Positions 23,398-30,703 of a stretch of DNA of 36,213 bases are shown here, in pieces. The DNA comes from JAOUEA01 sp039933515 (lineage in GTDB: Bacteria > Actinomycetota > UBA4738 > HRBIN12), in NCBI GenBank assembly GCA_039933515.1, contig JBDTNY010000103.1, forward strand, positions 1-36,213. The letters are read 5' to 3'. The translations under genes were made by a program, and so were the position numbers. Position 1 is the stretch's first letter. The number at the start of each line of letters is the position of its first letter. The notes under the pieces were generated by a model, which was given only the letters and a program-made list of their open reading frames with translations, was not told where the DNA came from and searched no databases.

Positions 23398-23760
23398 TCA
23401 TTCGGCAGGTGCGAAGGCCTGGAAGAAGATCGGGAACGTCATCACGACCCCGATCGCGATCAGGATCCAGGTCCACATGAAGATCTTCTTGGGCTCGGGA
23501 TCCTTGCCCTTGTACACGACGTGCAGGATCGCCCACGACACGAGGAAGACCAGCGTCGCACCGATCGTCTTGCCCGAGAGCGCCCCCACGCCCGCGTTCA
23601 GCTCCAGCTTCGTCTTGATCGACGCACTCGCCTCGGCCAGCATCGTCAGTATGCCTAGGACGACGCTGGCGATCCCGGCGCTCAGGAACACGGCGGCGAC
23701 GGGGCCGAAGGGCTTGCGTTCACCGACGGTCTCCGGCGCGGTATCACGTGTGGTTGCCAT
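23398..23760 (-). CDS. Small three-TM membrane protein
   Basis: 120 residues. Hydrophobic segments at about 20-43, 63-84 and 92-113; a Lys/Asp-rich loop YKGKDPEPKK (83-92) lies between the last two. I recognise no family. AAGGAG with 6 nt spacing sets ATG 23760. It starts 16 nt after the four-TM gene upstream on the same strand, so the two probably form an operon and a complex. Position beside a DevR-like regulator suggests a respiratory or redox role, which is inference. Confidence 0.75.
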   Translation of the reverse strand: MATTRDTAPETVGERKPFGPVAAVFLSAGIASVVLGILTMLAEASASIKTKLELNAGVGALSGKTIGATLVFLVSWAILHVVYKGKDPEPKKIFMWTWILIAIGVVMTFPIFFQAFAPAE

Positions 23761-23776
23761 CGTTCACTCCTTACTC

Positions 23777-24286
23777 TCACTTGACCGGTCCGGCCTTGGT
23801 GATCAGCGCGCCGAGCAATCCGGCGATGCCCGCGATCGCGAAGGCAGCTGTCAGGAATGCGATGAACGCGTTGCGGATCTTGCGCTCTTTCACCAGCTGC
23901 ACCCCGTAGTAGGCCACGCCCACGGCCACGGCCGTCGCGATGAACGGCGCCATCCAGGCCACGTGCTCCTTCCACTCCATGGCGAAGCTGTGCCATCCCT
24001 CGGTTGCCGGGTCGGCGAGCAGCTGGAACTTCGCGCCGTCGGGCTCGTGCCGATACCACGGATAGACGATCCACGTCCCCGTGAACACGGTGAGCCACGC
24101 GGCAACCGCCATCACGAGCGTGCCGGCTTTCAGCCGCCAGCTGCGCTCTTTCTCGCCCTCGGAAGTCAGCAGTCCCGGGCGGTAGCTGTACAGCCCGGCC
24201 AACCCGCCTCCGTAGGCGAGGAGGAACAGCGCGCCCAAGCCCATCCCGTGGACGAGACCCCAGAACTCCCGATCCGTGAGTTCCAT
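23777..24286 (-). CDS. Four-TM membrane protein with conserved-looking histidines, possible b-haem protein
   Basis: 169 residues with four hydrophobic segments (about 8-33, 55-75, 107-128, 138-162). His residues H13 and H108 sit at or in helices and H80 and H99 in the loop between, an arrangement compatible with haem b ligation; a WIVYPWYRHEP motif ends helix 2. No named family is recognised, and similarity to respiratory cytochrome subunits is only general. I chose ATG 24286 because GGGAGG lies 7 nt upstream; a GTG 9 nt earlier overlaps that site. It is the first gene of a two-gene operon with the three-TM protein. Confidence 0.75.
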   Translation of the reverse strand: MELTDREFWGLVHGMGLGALFLLAYGGGLAGLYSYRPGLLTSEGEKERSWRLKAGTLVMAVAAWLTVFTGTWIVYPWYRHEPDGAKFQLLADPATEGWHSFAMEWKEHVAWMAPFIATAVAVGVAYYGVQLVKERKIRNAFIAFLTAAFAIAGIAGLLGALITKAGPVK

Positions 24287-24343
24287 GCCCCACACCTCCC
24301 TCTCTCCGTCTGCCAGCCACTTTGCGTGAGACGGAGCGCCCCA

Positions 24344-24378
24344 GGAAGTCCGGGCGGCCTCGTTCGAGCGGGACTTCC
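24344..24378. promoter_or_regulatory. Inverted repeat GGAAGTCC / GGACTTCC upstream of the membrane-protein operon
   Basis: Two 8-bp arms, 24344-24351 and 24371-24378, separated by 19 nt. They lie 58-92 nt before the four-TM ORF and directly after the response-regulator stop (24398). It could be a terminator for the regulator gene, but the long spacer and the GGGACTT element at 24370-24376 (like a DosR-box half-site) fit an operator for that regulator better. Confidence 0.4.
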
Positions 24379-24397
24379 GGACCGACGTGGAGGATGG

Positions 24398-25066
24398 CTA
24401 TTCGACGGAGCCGGGCATCGTCGTGTGGCGCGCGAGGTACGCGGCCGCCTCGGCGCGCCGGGCGACCTCGAGCTTGGACAGGATCGACGAGACGTAGTTC
24501 TTCACCGTCTTCTCGGCGAGACGGAGCTCCTCGCCGATCTCGCGGTTCGTCTTCCCGTCTGCCACCGAGGTGAGGATGCGCTCCTCCTGCGGCGAGAGCC
24601 GTGCGAGCTTCTCGTCGCGCATCAGGTGCTTGCCCTTGCGGAGCCGTTCGAGGACCGCGTTGGTGACGCTAGGGTCCAGGAGGGAGTCGCCGGCGCCGAC
24701 CGCGCGGATGGCGCGCATCAGGTCGCCCGATTTCACCTGCTTCAAGACGTACCCGGACGCGCCCGCCATGATCGAGGCGAACAACGCCTCGTCGTCGGCG
24801 AACGAGGTAAGCATCAGGACCCTGGTGGCCGGGTGGTTCGCGCGGATCTCGCGGGTGGCCTCGATCCCGCTGCCGTCGGCCAGACGGACGTCCATGACCA
24901 CGACGTCGGGGCGCGTGCGGCCGGCCTCGTCGACCGCCTCGCGCACGGAGCCTGCCTCGGCCGTCACCACCACGTCTTCTTGCGTGGCGAGCATCGCGCG
25001 GATCCCGTCACGCACGATCTCGTGGTCGTCGACGAGCATGACACGGAGCGGGGCTTGCTTGGGCAT
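24398..25066 (-). CDS. NarL/FixJ-family response regulator, DevR/DosR-like
   Basis: 222 residues. Receiver domain (about 7-122): acidic pair VDDHEIVRDG, phospho-acceptor Asp in VVVMDVRLADG, the LMLTS switch Thr/Ser region and K in YVLKQVKSGD. LuxR-type DNA-binding domain (about 150-215): LSPQEERILTSVADGKTNREIGEELRLAEKTVKNYVSSILSKL, very close to DevR/DosR proteins. In mycobacteria DevR activates dormancy genes under hypoxia or NO. ATG 25066 lies 6 nt after TAGGAT, so it is leaderless; a GTG at 25072 abuts the -10 box and is excluded. Its likely partner is the GAF histidine kinase at 27212-28366. Confidence 0.92.
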   Translation of the reverse strand: MPKQAPLRVMLVDDHEIVRDGIRAMLATQEDVVVTAEAGSVREAVDEAGRTRPDVVVMDVRLADGSGIEATREIRANHPATRVLMLTSFADDEALFASIMAGASGYVLKQVKSGDLMRAIRAVGAGDSLLDPSVTNAVLERLRKGKHLMRDEKLARLSPQEERILTSVADGKTNREIGEELRLAEKTVKNYVSSILSKLEVARRAEAAAYLARHTTMPGSVE

Positions 25067-25072
25067 GAGCAC

Positions 25073-25078
25073 ATCCTA
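25073..25078 (-). promoter_or_regulatory. -10 hexamer TAGGAT of the response-regulator gene (leaderless)
   Basis: TAGGAT on the minus strand ends 6 nt before ATG 25066. Confidence 0.6.
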
Positions 25079-25135
25079 GTGCCGACCGGTACGAACGGGC
25101 GCCGGGACACCTTCCGGTCTGTGGCGCCGCGCTGC

Positions 25136-25648
25136 TCAGGCGGGGTCCAGCCCGACCGGCACGCCGCCGTACCCCTGGGTCGACTCCGCGCCCCGCGATT
25201 GTGCGGTCAGGGTGGCACCCAGCCGGTCCAGGAAGTCCTTCAAGGTGGCCTCGGCGACCCGGAAGAGCACCGCACGGTCGATCGCCCGCCCGATCACGCC
25301 GAGCGGGGGCACGTATCGCGCGCTCATCGCGAGCTGGGTGCGCGCTGGGCTGAGCGGGGCGATCTCCAGGTCGGCTTCGAGCGCCGGGAACAGCCCGCTC
25401 GCGCCCACCGCGGCCCAATGCAAGGGGATCACGGTCTTCGACGGCATGCGGACCGGCTCGCGGAACTCGATGGCTACCCGTCGCGCGACACGCACGTCGC
25501 CGCCGAACCCCACCTCGGCGAGGAGGGCGTCGCCGTGATGGTTGGCCTCGCGTGCGAGGCCCGGCACCCAGGTTTCGGGGCTCCGCAGGAGGGCCGCCTC
25601 GACGCCTTCGGGGTCCATCGGGAGCTCGATGAAGTATCGGGCGAACAT
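25136..25648 (-). CDS. SRPBCC/START-like protein, unknown ligand
   Basis: 170 residues. The pattern of an N-terminal strand (MFARYFIELPMDPEGVEAALL), then VGFGGDVRVARRVAIEFREPVRM, WAAVGASGLFPALEADLEIAPLSPARTQLAMSARY and a long C-terminal helix (RAIDRAVLFRVAEATLKDFLDRL) fits the helix-grip (polyketide cyclase/dehydrase, SRPBCC) fold. No catalytic residues can be assigned. ATG 25648 lacks a ribosome site; a weak -10-like CACTGT 6 nt upstream could make it leaderless. It sits between the DevR-like gene and the multicopper oxidase and may be a regulon member. Confidence 0.7.
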   Translation of the reverse strand: MFARYFIELPMDPEGVEAALLRSPETWVPGLAREANHHGDALLAEVGFGGDVRVARRVAIEFREPVRMPSKTVIPLHWAAVGASGLFPALEADLEIAPLSPARTQLAMSARYVPPLGVIGRAIDRAVLFRVAEATLKDFLDRLGATLTAQSRGAESTQGYGGVPVGLDPA

Positions 25649-25785
25649 AGATAGACAGTGTCGAGGCCCCCAGACGGGGTCCGGAGGGGCATCCGCCCCG
25701 CGCAGCGCGGGACCTTCGGCGAGGCACCGGCCATCCTGAGATCGGAGACTGCACCCTTATCGGTCAAACGACGGAAGGAGCAACG

Positions 25786-27156
25786 ATGCAGATCCGGGTT
25801 CGCAGAGGCGCCGTGGCGTTCGTCGCCGCGCTGGCGCTCGTCGCGGCTGCCTGTTCGGGCGGCGGAAGTGGCAGCGAGAGCGGGGGGAACGGCGATCAGG
25901 CGGCGGCTGCGCCGGCGAGCGTCGACATCAGCCTCACCGACTTCAAGATCAACCCGACCGACGTGGAGGTGCCGGCGGGCGTCCCGATCACTTTCAACGT
26001 CTCGAACGACGGCCAGGCGCCGCACACCTTTGGCGTGAAGGTCGCCGATCAGACCTACGAGACACCGCAGATCGAAGTCGGCAGCTCCGCCACCCTAGAG
26101 GTTCCCGCACTCGAGGCCGGGACGTACGACTCGCTCTGCACGATCCCCGGTCACGACCAGCTCGGCATGACGGGCACGGTCACGGCCGCCGAGGGCGGGA
26201 CCGCGGCCGCGGGCGCCACCGGCGCCACCGGCGCCACCGGCGCGGCCGGTCACGACATGGGATCCATGACCGCTGAGGAGATGGCGGCCGGGCACGAGCA
26301 GGGTGTGCTCGACTTCCTCGCGGGTAAGGAGACCACCACGTACGGCAACCAGCCGCTCGAGCCCACGATGAACGGCAGCGTGAAGGTATTCAACCTGACG
26401 GTCGAGCAGCTCCAGTGGGAGGTAGCCAAGGGCGAGTTCGCGGACGCGATGGCCTTCAATGGCACGGTGCCCGGCCCCGAGATCCGGGTGAACCCAGGCG
26501 ATCGCGTCCGGTTCGTGGTGCAGAATCAGATGGACCAGCCGTTCACGCTGCACTTCCACGGCCTGACGGTGCCCAACTCCGAGGACGGCGTGCCCTACAT
26601 CACGCAGCCGCCGGTGATGCCCGGTCAGTACTGGACCTACAACTTCACGATCAAGGACCCGCCCGGGATGTACGTGTATCACTCCCACTTCAACTCGGCA
26701 GAGCAGGTCGGCAAGGGGCTCTACGGCGCCCTGAACGTCGTCCCCAAGGGTGGCTGGAAGAGCGTCTACGGTGTCGAGCCGCAGGTCGAGTCCTCGATGT
26801 TCCTGGGCGACGGTCCGCTCGGGTACACCCTGAACGGTAAATCGTTCCCAGCGACGCAGCCGATCGTCGCGAAGCAGGGCCAGTGGGTGCTGATCCACAT
26901 GGCCAACGACGCGTCGCTGCTGCACCCGATGCACCTGCACGGGTACCACTTCACGGTCGTTGGAGAGGACGGGTTCCCGCTGGCCGAGGCGAACCGATAC
27001 CAGGTGGACACCCTCGTGGTGGCGCCCGGGTCTCGCTTCGACATCTTGTTCAAGGCGGTGTACCCGGGAGCGTGGGCGTTCCACTGCCACATCCTGCCGC
27101 ACGCCGAGGGGCCCGACGGCATGTTCGGGATGGTGACTGCCGTCGTCGTCCAGTAG
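25786..27156 (+). CDS. Multicopper oxidase lipoprotein: plastocyanin-like domain fused to a two-domain laccase
   Basis: 456 residues. Lipobox VAAAC with C23, so anchored outside the membrane. Domain 1 (about 44-135) is a cupredoxin with a type-1 copper set H80, C118, H123, M128. A Met/His-rich spacer with a (GAT)n collagen-like repeat and HDMGSM follows. Domain 2 (about 195-320) has trinuclear-site pairs LHFHG (H256, H258) and YHSH (H299, H301) but no type-1 Cys. Domain 3 (about 330-456) has HPMHLHG (H380, H383, H385) and HCHILPH (H433, C434, H435, H439) with M446 or M449. This is the two-domain (type B) laccase pattern, not a NirK nitrite reductase, whose Cys would be in domain 2 here. The extra cupredoxin may shuttle electrons to the oxidase. 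AAGGAG precedes ATG 25786. Confidence 0.88.
   Translation: MQIRVRRGAVAFVAALALVAAACSGGGSGSESGGNGDQAAAAPASVDISLTDFKINPTDVEVPAGVPITFNVSNDGQAPHTFGVKVADQTYETPQIEVGSSATLEVPALEAGTYDSLCTIPGHDQLGMTGTVTAAEGGTAAAGATGATGATGAAGHDMGSMTAEEMAAGHEQGVLDFLAGKETTTYGNQPLEPTMNGSVKVFNLTVEQLQWEVAKGEFADAMAFNGTVPGPEIRVNPGDRVRFVVQNQMDQPFTLHFHGLTVPNSEDGVPYITQPPVMPGQYWTYNFTIKDPPGMYVYHSHFNSAEQVGKGLYGALNVVPKGGWKSVYGVEPQVESSMFLGDGPLGYTLNGKSFPATQPIVAKQGQWVLIHMANDASLLHPMHLHGYHFTVVGEDGFPLAEANRYQVDTLVVAPGSRFDILFKAVYPGAWAFHCHILPHAEGPDGMFGMVTAVVVQ
26212..26247 (+). repeat. 9-bp tandem repeat ggcgccacc encoding Gly-Ala-Thr
   Basis: Three perfect copies (26212-26220, 26221-26229, 26230-26238) and a degenerate fourth (ggcgcggcc) encode GATGATGATGAA in the linker of the multicopper oxidase. 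A likely slippage hot spot that changes linker length. Confidence 0.8.
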
Positions 27157-27165
27157 GGGCGAACC

Positions 27166-27193
27166 AGAGGCCTGAAGCGCGCTTTAGGCCTCT
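27166..27193. terminator. Long-stem hairpin after the multicopper oxidase
   Basis: agaggcctgaagc / gctttaggcctct pairs over 13 bp with one G-T wobble and a 2-nt loop. It sits between the convergent stops at 27156 and 27212. Confidence 0.8.
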
Positions 27194-27211
27194 TCGGCTC
27201 GCGGGCCGCGG

Positions 27212-28366
27212 CTAGAGGGGGAGCGTCGCGCGGATCGTGGTGCCCTCGCCGGTGACGCTGACGATCGTGAGGCGGCCGCCGAGGCTCTCGACGCGCGCCC
27301 GGAGATTGCCCAGACCCATCCCCACCGGCGCACCGTCGACGTCAAAGCCCACGCCGTCGTCGTCGATCTCGAGCTGGGCGCCGTCGTCGATCCGCCGGAG
27401 GGAGACCCGGCACGAGGTGGCCGAGGCGTGCCGTCCGACGTTCGACAAGGCTTCGCGGGTCAGCTGGACGATGTCGGACGCGCGGCTGGCAAGCTCGCTC
27501 GCGATGTGCTCGTCCACGTCGACGATCGTGAGCACCTCGGTGCGCTCCTGGAACCCAGCCGCGAGTTCCTTCAAGGCCTGGCCGAGCTGGCGATCGGCGA
27601 GGATGCCCGGGCGCAGCCCGAAGATGTAGTTGCGCAGGTCGCGGATCGCGCGATCGATGTCCTCGACCGACGCTTCGATCCGGCGCGCGATCTCGGAGTC
27701 GCGCACCATCCCCGCGGCACCCTGCAGGCTCATCCCCACGGCGAAGAGCGATTGGATCACGCCGTCGTGCAGCTCTTTCGCGATCCGCTCCCGTTCCTCG
27801 AGCAGCTCCAGCCTGGCGAGCTCTTGCTGGGCGAGCTGTGACTCCTCGATCAATCGGGCGTTCTCGATCGCGGCGCCCGCCTGCGTCGCGAGCACGACGA
27901 GCGCGGCCTCGTCCTCTTCCGAGAACTCGTGCGCGCCCCGCTTCTCGGTCAGGTAGATGTTCCCGAAGATGTGCCCGAGCGCCGAGACCGGGGCGCCTAG
28001 GAACGATCGCATCGGAGGGTGGTTCGGCGGGAAGCCAGCCGATCGAGGGTCCGATCCGATGTCGGGGATCCGCATCGGCCTGCGTTCCTCGATCAGGAGC
28101 CCGAGGATCCCCTCGCCGACCGGGTGATCCCCGATCCGCGCCCGGGTCGCTTCGTCGATGCCCTGCGTGATGAATCGCTCGATGCGAGGGGCGGTCTCGC
28201 CCAGCACTCCGATCGCGCCGTAGGTGGCCCCGGTGAGGTCCACCGCGAGAGCGATGATCCGGGTGAGGACGGCCTCGAGATCCAGCTCGGCGGCGAGCGC
28301 AAGGCCTGCCTCGATCAGCATGCGGTTGCGGTCGGATTCGGTCACCGGTTGGTCGGTCGCGGGCAC
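27212..28366 (-). CDS. GAF-domain sensor histidine kinase, DevS/NarX-like
   Basis: 384 residues, no membrane segment. One GAF domain (about 22-175; LDLEAVLTRIIALAVDLTGATYGAIGVLG ... IFGNIYLTEKRGAHEFSEEDEAALVVLATQAGAAIENARL) precedes a HisKA_3 domain with phospho-acceptor H200 (IAKELHDGVIQSLFAVG) and a HATPase_c domain with N309, DDDGVGF (335-341) and GMGLGNL (349-355). This is the DevS/DosS catalytic core; DosS has two GAF domains, the first binding haem. Whether this single GAF binds haem or another ligand is unknown. Start GTG 28366 is 6 nt after TACGCT (leaderless). The likely target is the DevR-like regulator 2.1 kb away. Confidence 0.92.
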   Translation of the reverse strand: MPATDQPVTESDRNRMLIEAGLALAAELDLEAVLTRIIALAVDLTGATYGAIGVLGETAPRIERFITQGIDEATRARIGDHPVGEGILGLLIEERRPMRIPDIGSDPRSAGFPPNHPPMRSFLGAPVSALGHIFGNIYLTEKRGAHEFSEEDEAALVVLATQAGAAIENARLIEESQLAQQELARLELLEERERIAKELHDGVIQSLFAVGMSLQGAAGMVRDSEIARRIEASVEDIDRAIRDLRNYIFGLRPGILADRQLGQALKELAAGFQERTEVLTIVDVDEHIASELASRASDIVQLTREALSNVGRHASATSCRVSLRRIDDGAQLEIDDDGVGFDVDGAPVGMGLGNLRARVESLGGRLTIVSVTGEGTTIRATLPL

Positions 28367-28372
28367 GGCTGC

Positions 28373-28378
28373 AGCGTA
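28373..28378 (-). promoter_or_regulatory. -10 hexamer TACGCT of the histidine kinase gene (leaderless, GTG start)
   Basis: TACGCT on the minus strand ends 6 nt before the GTG at 28366. Confidence 0.5.
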
Positions 28379-28436
28379 TCGGCCGCGGAGGCCTCTGGCC
28401 ATGTGCGCACCCAACGCGGAACGGCCTCGCGGGGAA

Positions 28437-28450
28437 GGGACCTCCGCCCC
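28437..28450. promoter_or_regulatory. DosR-box-like palindrome GGGAC-N4-GCCCC
   Basis: GGGACCTCCGCCCC fits the core GGGAC-N4-GNCCC of the mycobacterial DosR box with one mismatch in the right arm. It lies between the divergent kinase and CBS-protein genes, centred about 43 nt before the predicted transcription start of the CBS gene (-10 TACGGT at 28474-28479), a usual position for an activator. Confidence 0.4.
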
Positions 28451-28473
28451 CTGGTGGCATCGATGCCGAGGCT

Positions 28474-28479
28474 TACGGT
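28474..28479 (+). promoter_or_regulatory. Candidate -10 hexamer TACGGT for the CBS-BON gene
   Basis: TACGGT lies 46 nt before ATG 28526, with no clear -35 box. It fits an activator-dependent promoter driven from the palindrome at 28437-28450. Confidence 0.35.
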
Positions 28480-28525
28480 GGGATGGGCGCGGGATCGCGC
28501 CCTCGATCCGGATGAGGAGGCCGCC

Positions 28526-29203
28526 ATGCGCACGGTGCGAGACGCGATGACGAGGACCGTGGCGACGGCGTCGGAGGACACTCCGTTCAAGCAGCTGGTT
28601 CGCGTGATGCGCGAGCATCGGGTAAGCGCCGTGCCGGTGGTAGACAGCGACGGCTCGATCGTGGGCGTGGTCTCGGAAGCTGATCTCCTACTGAAGGAAG
28701 CGCCGGACGTCCGGGAGGCGCATGCCTTCGAGGGCAAGGGGCACAGGGAGGAGCGGCGCAAGTCCGAGGGCACCGTGGCGCGCGACCTGATGACCCACCC
28801 GGCGGTGACGATCGGCCCCGAGGTGGCGGTGACCGAGGCCGCGCGGATGATGCACGAGCACCGCGTGAAGCGTCTCCCCGTCGTGGACGCCGAGGGCCGG
28901 ATCGTCGGCGTGGTGTCGCGGGTCGACGTGCTCGCCGACTACCTCCGGGACGACGCCGAGATACTGGACGACGTCCGGGCGATCCTCCGGCAGGAGTTGC
29001 TGCTCGAGCGGGACATGGTGACCGCGACCGTCGAGCAGGGCATGGTGCGCCTCGACGGTGAAGTGGAACGCCGCACGCTCCTCCCCTCGATCTGGGATCG
29101 GGTCCGCGCGGTCGAAGGCGTCGTGGGGGTCGACGAGCGGCTCACCTGGCAGCTCGACGACACATTGATCCCGGTCTCGGCGGTGCCCTGGGTCGGGTTC
29201 TGA
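28526..29203 (+). CDS. CBS-CBS-BON domain protein, Hrp1-like
   Basis: 225 residues. Two CBS domains (about 4-58 and 83-142; each with V.AVPVVD.DG.IVGVVSE.D-type cores, here SAVPVVDSDGSIVGVVSEADLL and KRLPVVDAEGRIVGVVSRVDVL) and a C-terminal BON domain (about 150-212; VTATVEQGMVRLDGEVERR...VGVDERLTW). CBS pairs usually sense adenylates. The mycobacterial CBS protein Hrp1 is a classic DosR-regulated dormancy protein, which fits the nearby DevRS-like genes. AGGAGG with 5 nt spacing sets ATG 28526. The gene ends 13 nt from the convergent ferric-reductase-like gene. Confidence 0.9.
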   Translation: MRTVRDAMTRTVATASEDTPFKQLVRVMREHRVSAVPVVDSDGSIVGVVSEADLLLKEAPDVREAHAFEGKGHREERRKSEGTVARDLMTHPAVTIGPEVAVTEAARMMHEHRVKRLPVVDAEGRIVGVVSRVDVLADYLRDDAEILDDVRAILRQELLLERDMVTATVEQGMVRLDGEVERRTLLPSIWDRVRAVEGVVGVDERLTWQLDDTLIPVSAVPWVGF

Positions 29204-29216
29204 CGGCCCGTAGCGC

Positions 29217-29828
29217 TCAGACCTGCGCGCGAGCGGGAGGCTCCGAATCCTCTTCGATCTCGGGCTTGGGTGTGCGGGCGGCACGCTCGGGCGGGGCGGG
29301 CCGGGGCGCGCGGTAGCCATACGAAAGACCTCGGACGAGGACCAGGAAGACCACCAGCATCCCCGTCAGGGCGTACACCGCCCACATCCACCACCGCTCG
29401 GTGTCGGTGCCCGCGAACACCCCGTGGGCGAGCGCGAGGGTGAAGGAGGGGACGGCCAGGAGGTGGATGCCCCGCCAGACCTTGGTGCTCAGCTGCTTGC
29501 GCATCCATGAGGAGACCATGACGGCTACGACCGCATACATCGCGATCACGCCGGCGGCGATCGCGAGCGGGCGAAAGGTCGAGCGCATCGGCACGAGCAG
29601 ATCGAGCACCTGGAACGGCATGTATGCATCGATCAACAGGAAGCCAAGGTGGACCACGAGCAGCACCAGCCCGGTGGTGGCCGTGAACTGGTGGAACAGG
29701 TTCGCGGCCGGTTTGGAGACCCGCTTCGTGACGATGGACGTCGTGGCGATCAGTCCCCACGCCACCGACATGAACAGCATGAGGTAGGCGCCCACGCCCG
29801 CGGCCCGCAACAGGATCCACGTCGTCAT
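29217..29828 (-). CDS. Ferric-reductase-like transmembrane haem protein
   Basis: 203 residues with about five membrane segments up to residue 170 and a Pro/Glu-rich cytoplasmic tail. Haem-ligand His are visible in LFHQFTATTGLVLLVVHLGFL (H46, H60) and RGIHLLAVPSFTLALAHGVF (H121, H135), two bis-His pairs as in the ferric reductase-like domain (MsrQ/YedZ/NOX superfamily). There is no NADPH- or FAD-binding domain, so it must pass electrons between partners. Its ATG overlaps the ApbE stop (ATGA), implying coupled synthesis. It is likely to move electrons across the membrane to an extracytoplasmic flavin or metal acceptor (inference). Confidence 0.88.
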   Translation of the reverse strand: MTTWILLRAAGVGAYLMLFMSVAWGLIATTSIVTKRVSKPAANLFHQFTATTGLVLLVVHLGFLLIDAYMPFQVLDLLVPMRSTFRPLAIAAGVIAMYAVVAVMVSSWMRKQLSTKVWRGIHLLAVPSFTLALAHGVFAGTDTERWWMWAVYALTGMLVVFLVLVRGLSYGYRAPRPAPPERAARTPKPEIEEDSEPPARAQV

Positions 29829-30697
29829 GCCGCCACCGTCGCTTCCACACTCACGATCATGTCACCGGCCGGCGTGAGGAACACCCCCGGGATGGTCGCC
29901 GCCGCGTCAGGTCCGGTCAGGAGCGCCCAGGTCGCGAGAACCTCGGCCTCCACGCATGTCGGCGCCCAGACGGTCGCCTGCACGAGGGGTGCGTCGGCGG
30001 GGGCGCCGGTCATGGGATCGATCACGTGGTGCAGGCCGCCCCCCCACGCTCGGCGCACGGTCGTCGAGGTGGCCAAGGCTCCCGTCGAGAGGCGAAGGGT
30101 CGCGAGCGCTGCCTCTCCCGGAGAAGGATCCTCGACGGTGAGCTCGAGCTCCGGCGCGTCACCCGTGATCCGCAGGTCGCCGCCTGCCGACACAAGCGCC
30201 CAGCTGAGTCCGGCGTCGAGCGCCGCGTGGGCGGCGAGGTCGGCGGTCCATCCCTTGGCGATGCCGCCCAGGTCCAGACCCACGCCGGGAGGGAGCAGGA
30301 TCTCGCCATCACCCAGCTGGATCTCTCGCCAACGGCCGCACGGGCGCGCGGGGTGGAGGGCGCCACGTGCGCCCGCCAGCACCTCGTCGAAGTCACGGTC
30401 ATACCCCGCGGCCACGATCGCTTCCAGCACCGCCGGGTCGAAGCAGCCTTCCGTGGCCTCGGCCTGTCGAAGCGCCTCGGTCACCAGTGCCTCGAACCCG
30501 CGCGACACCCGGGTCCACCGGCCGGCCGCCTCGTTCACCTGGGTGAGCTCGCTGTCACCGCGGAACCTCGAGAAGCGGCGCTCCTCCCGCTCGAACACCG
30601 ACCGGATCGCGTCGAGCGCGGCCCACGTCCGGTCGGTGTTCGAGGCGTAGAGGGATATCTCGCTTCCCATCGCGCGGAAGTCGTGGCGGACGTTCAA
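29825..30697 (-). CDS. apbE: FAD:protein FMN transferase (ApbE)
   Basis: 290 residues. Hallmarks: N-terminal FRAMGSEISLY, GVGLDLGGIAKGWTADL, VSAGGDLRITG and HHVIDPMTGAPADAP, which carry the FAD- and Mg2+-binding residues. ApbE attaches FMN to Ser/Thr of target proteins in the extracytoplasmic space. Unusually, no signal peptide or lipobox is visible in this reading, so the protein may act in the cytoplasm or the start may be wrong; TTG 30697 is the best start because the FRAMG motif follows within 12 residues and the upstream gene ends 6 nt away. No FMN-binding domain substrate (D-G-[AS]-T-type) is seen in the neighbours. Overlaps the haem protein gene downstream. Confidence 0.9.
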   Translation of the reverse strand: MNVRHDFRAMGSEISLYASNTDRTWAALDAIRSVFEREERRFSRFRGDSELTQVNEAAGRWTRVSRGFEALVTEALRQAEATEGCFDPAVLEAIVAAGYDRDFDEVLAGARGALHPARPCGRWREIQLGDGEILLPPGVGLDLGGIAKGWTADLAAHAALDAGLSWALVSAGGDLRITGDAPELELTVEDPSPGEAALATLRLSTGALATSTTVRRAWGGGLHHVIDPMTGAPADAPLVQATVWAPTCVEAEVLATWALLTGPDAAATIPGVFLTPAGDMIVSVEATVAA

Positions 30698-30703
30698 GGT
30701 GTC

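Noticed and set aside
25786..27156. Copper nitrite reductase (NirK) as identity for the multicopper oxidase
   Set aside because: In NirK the type-1 Cys is in the first NirK domain. Here that domain has YHSH without Cys, and the HCH motif is in the last domain, as in two-domain laccases.
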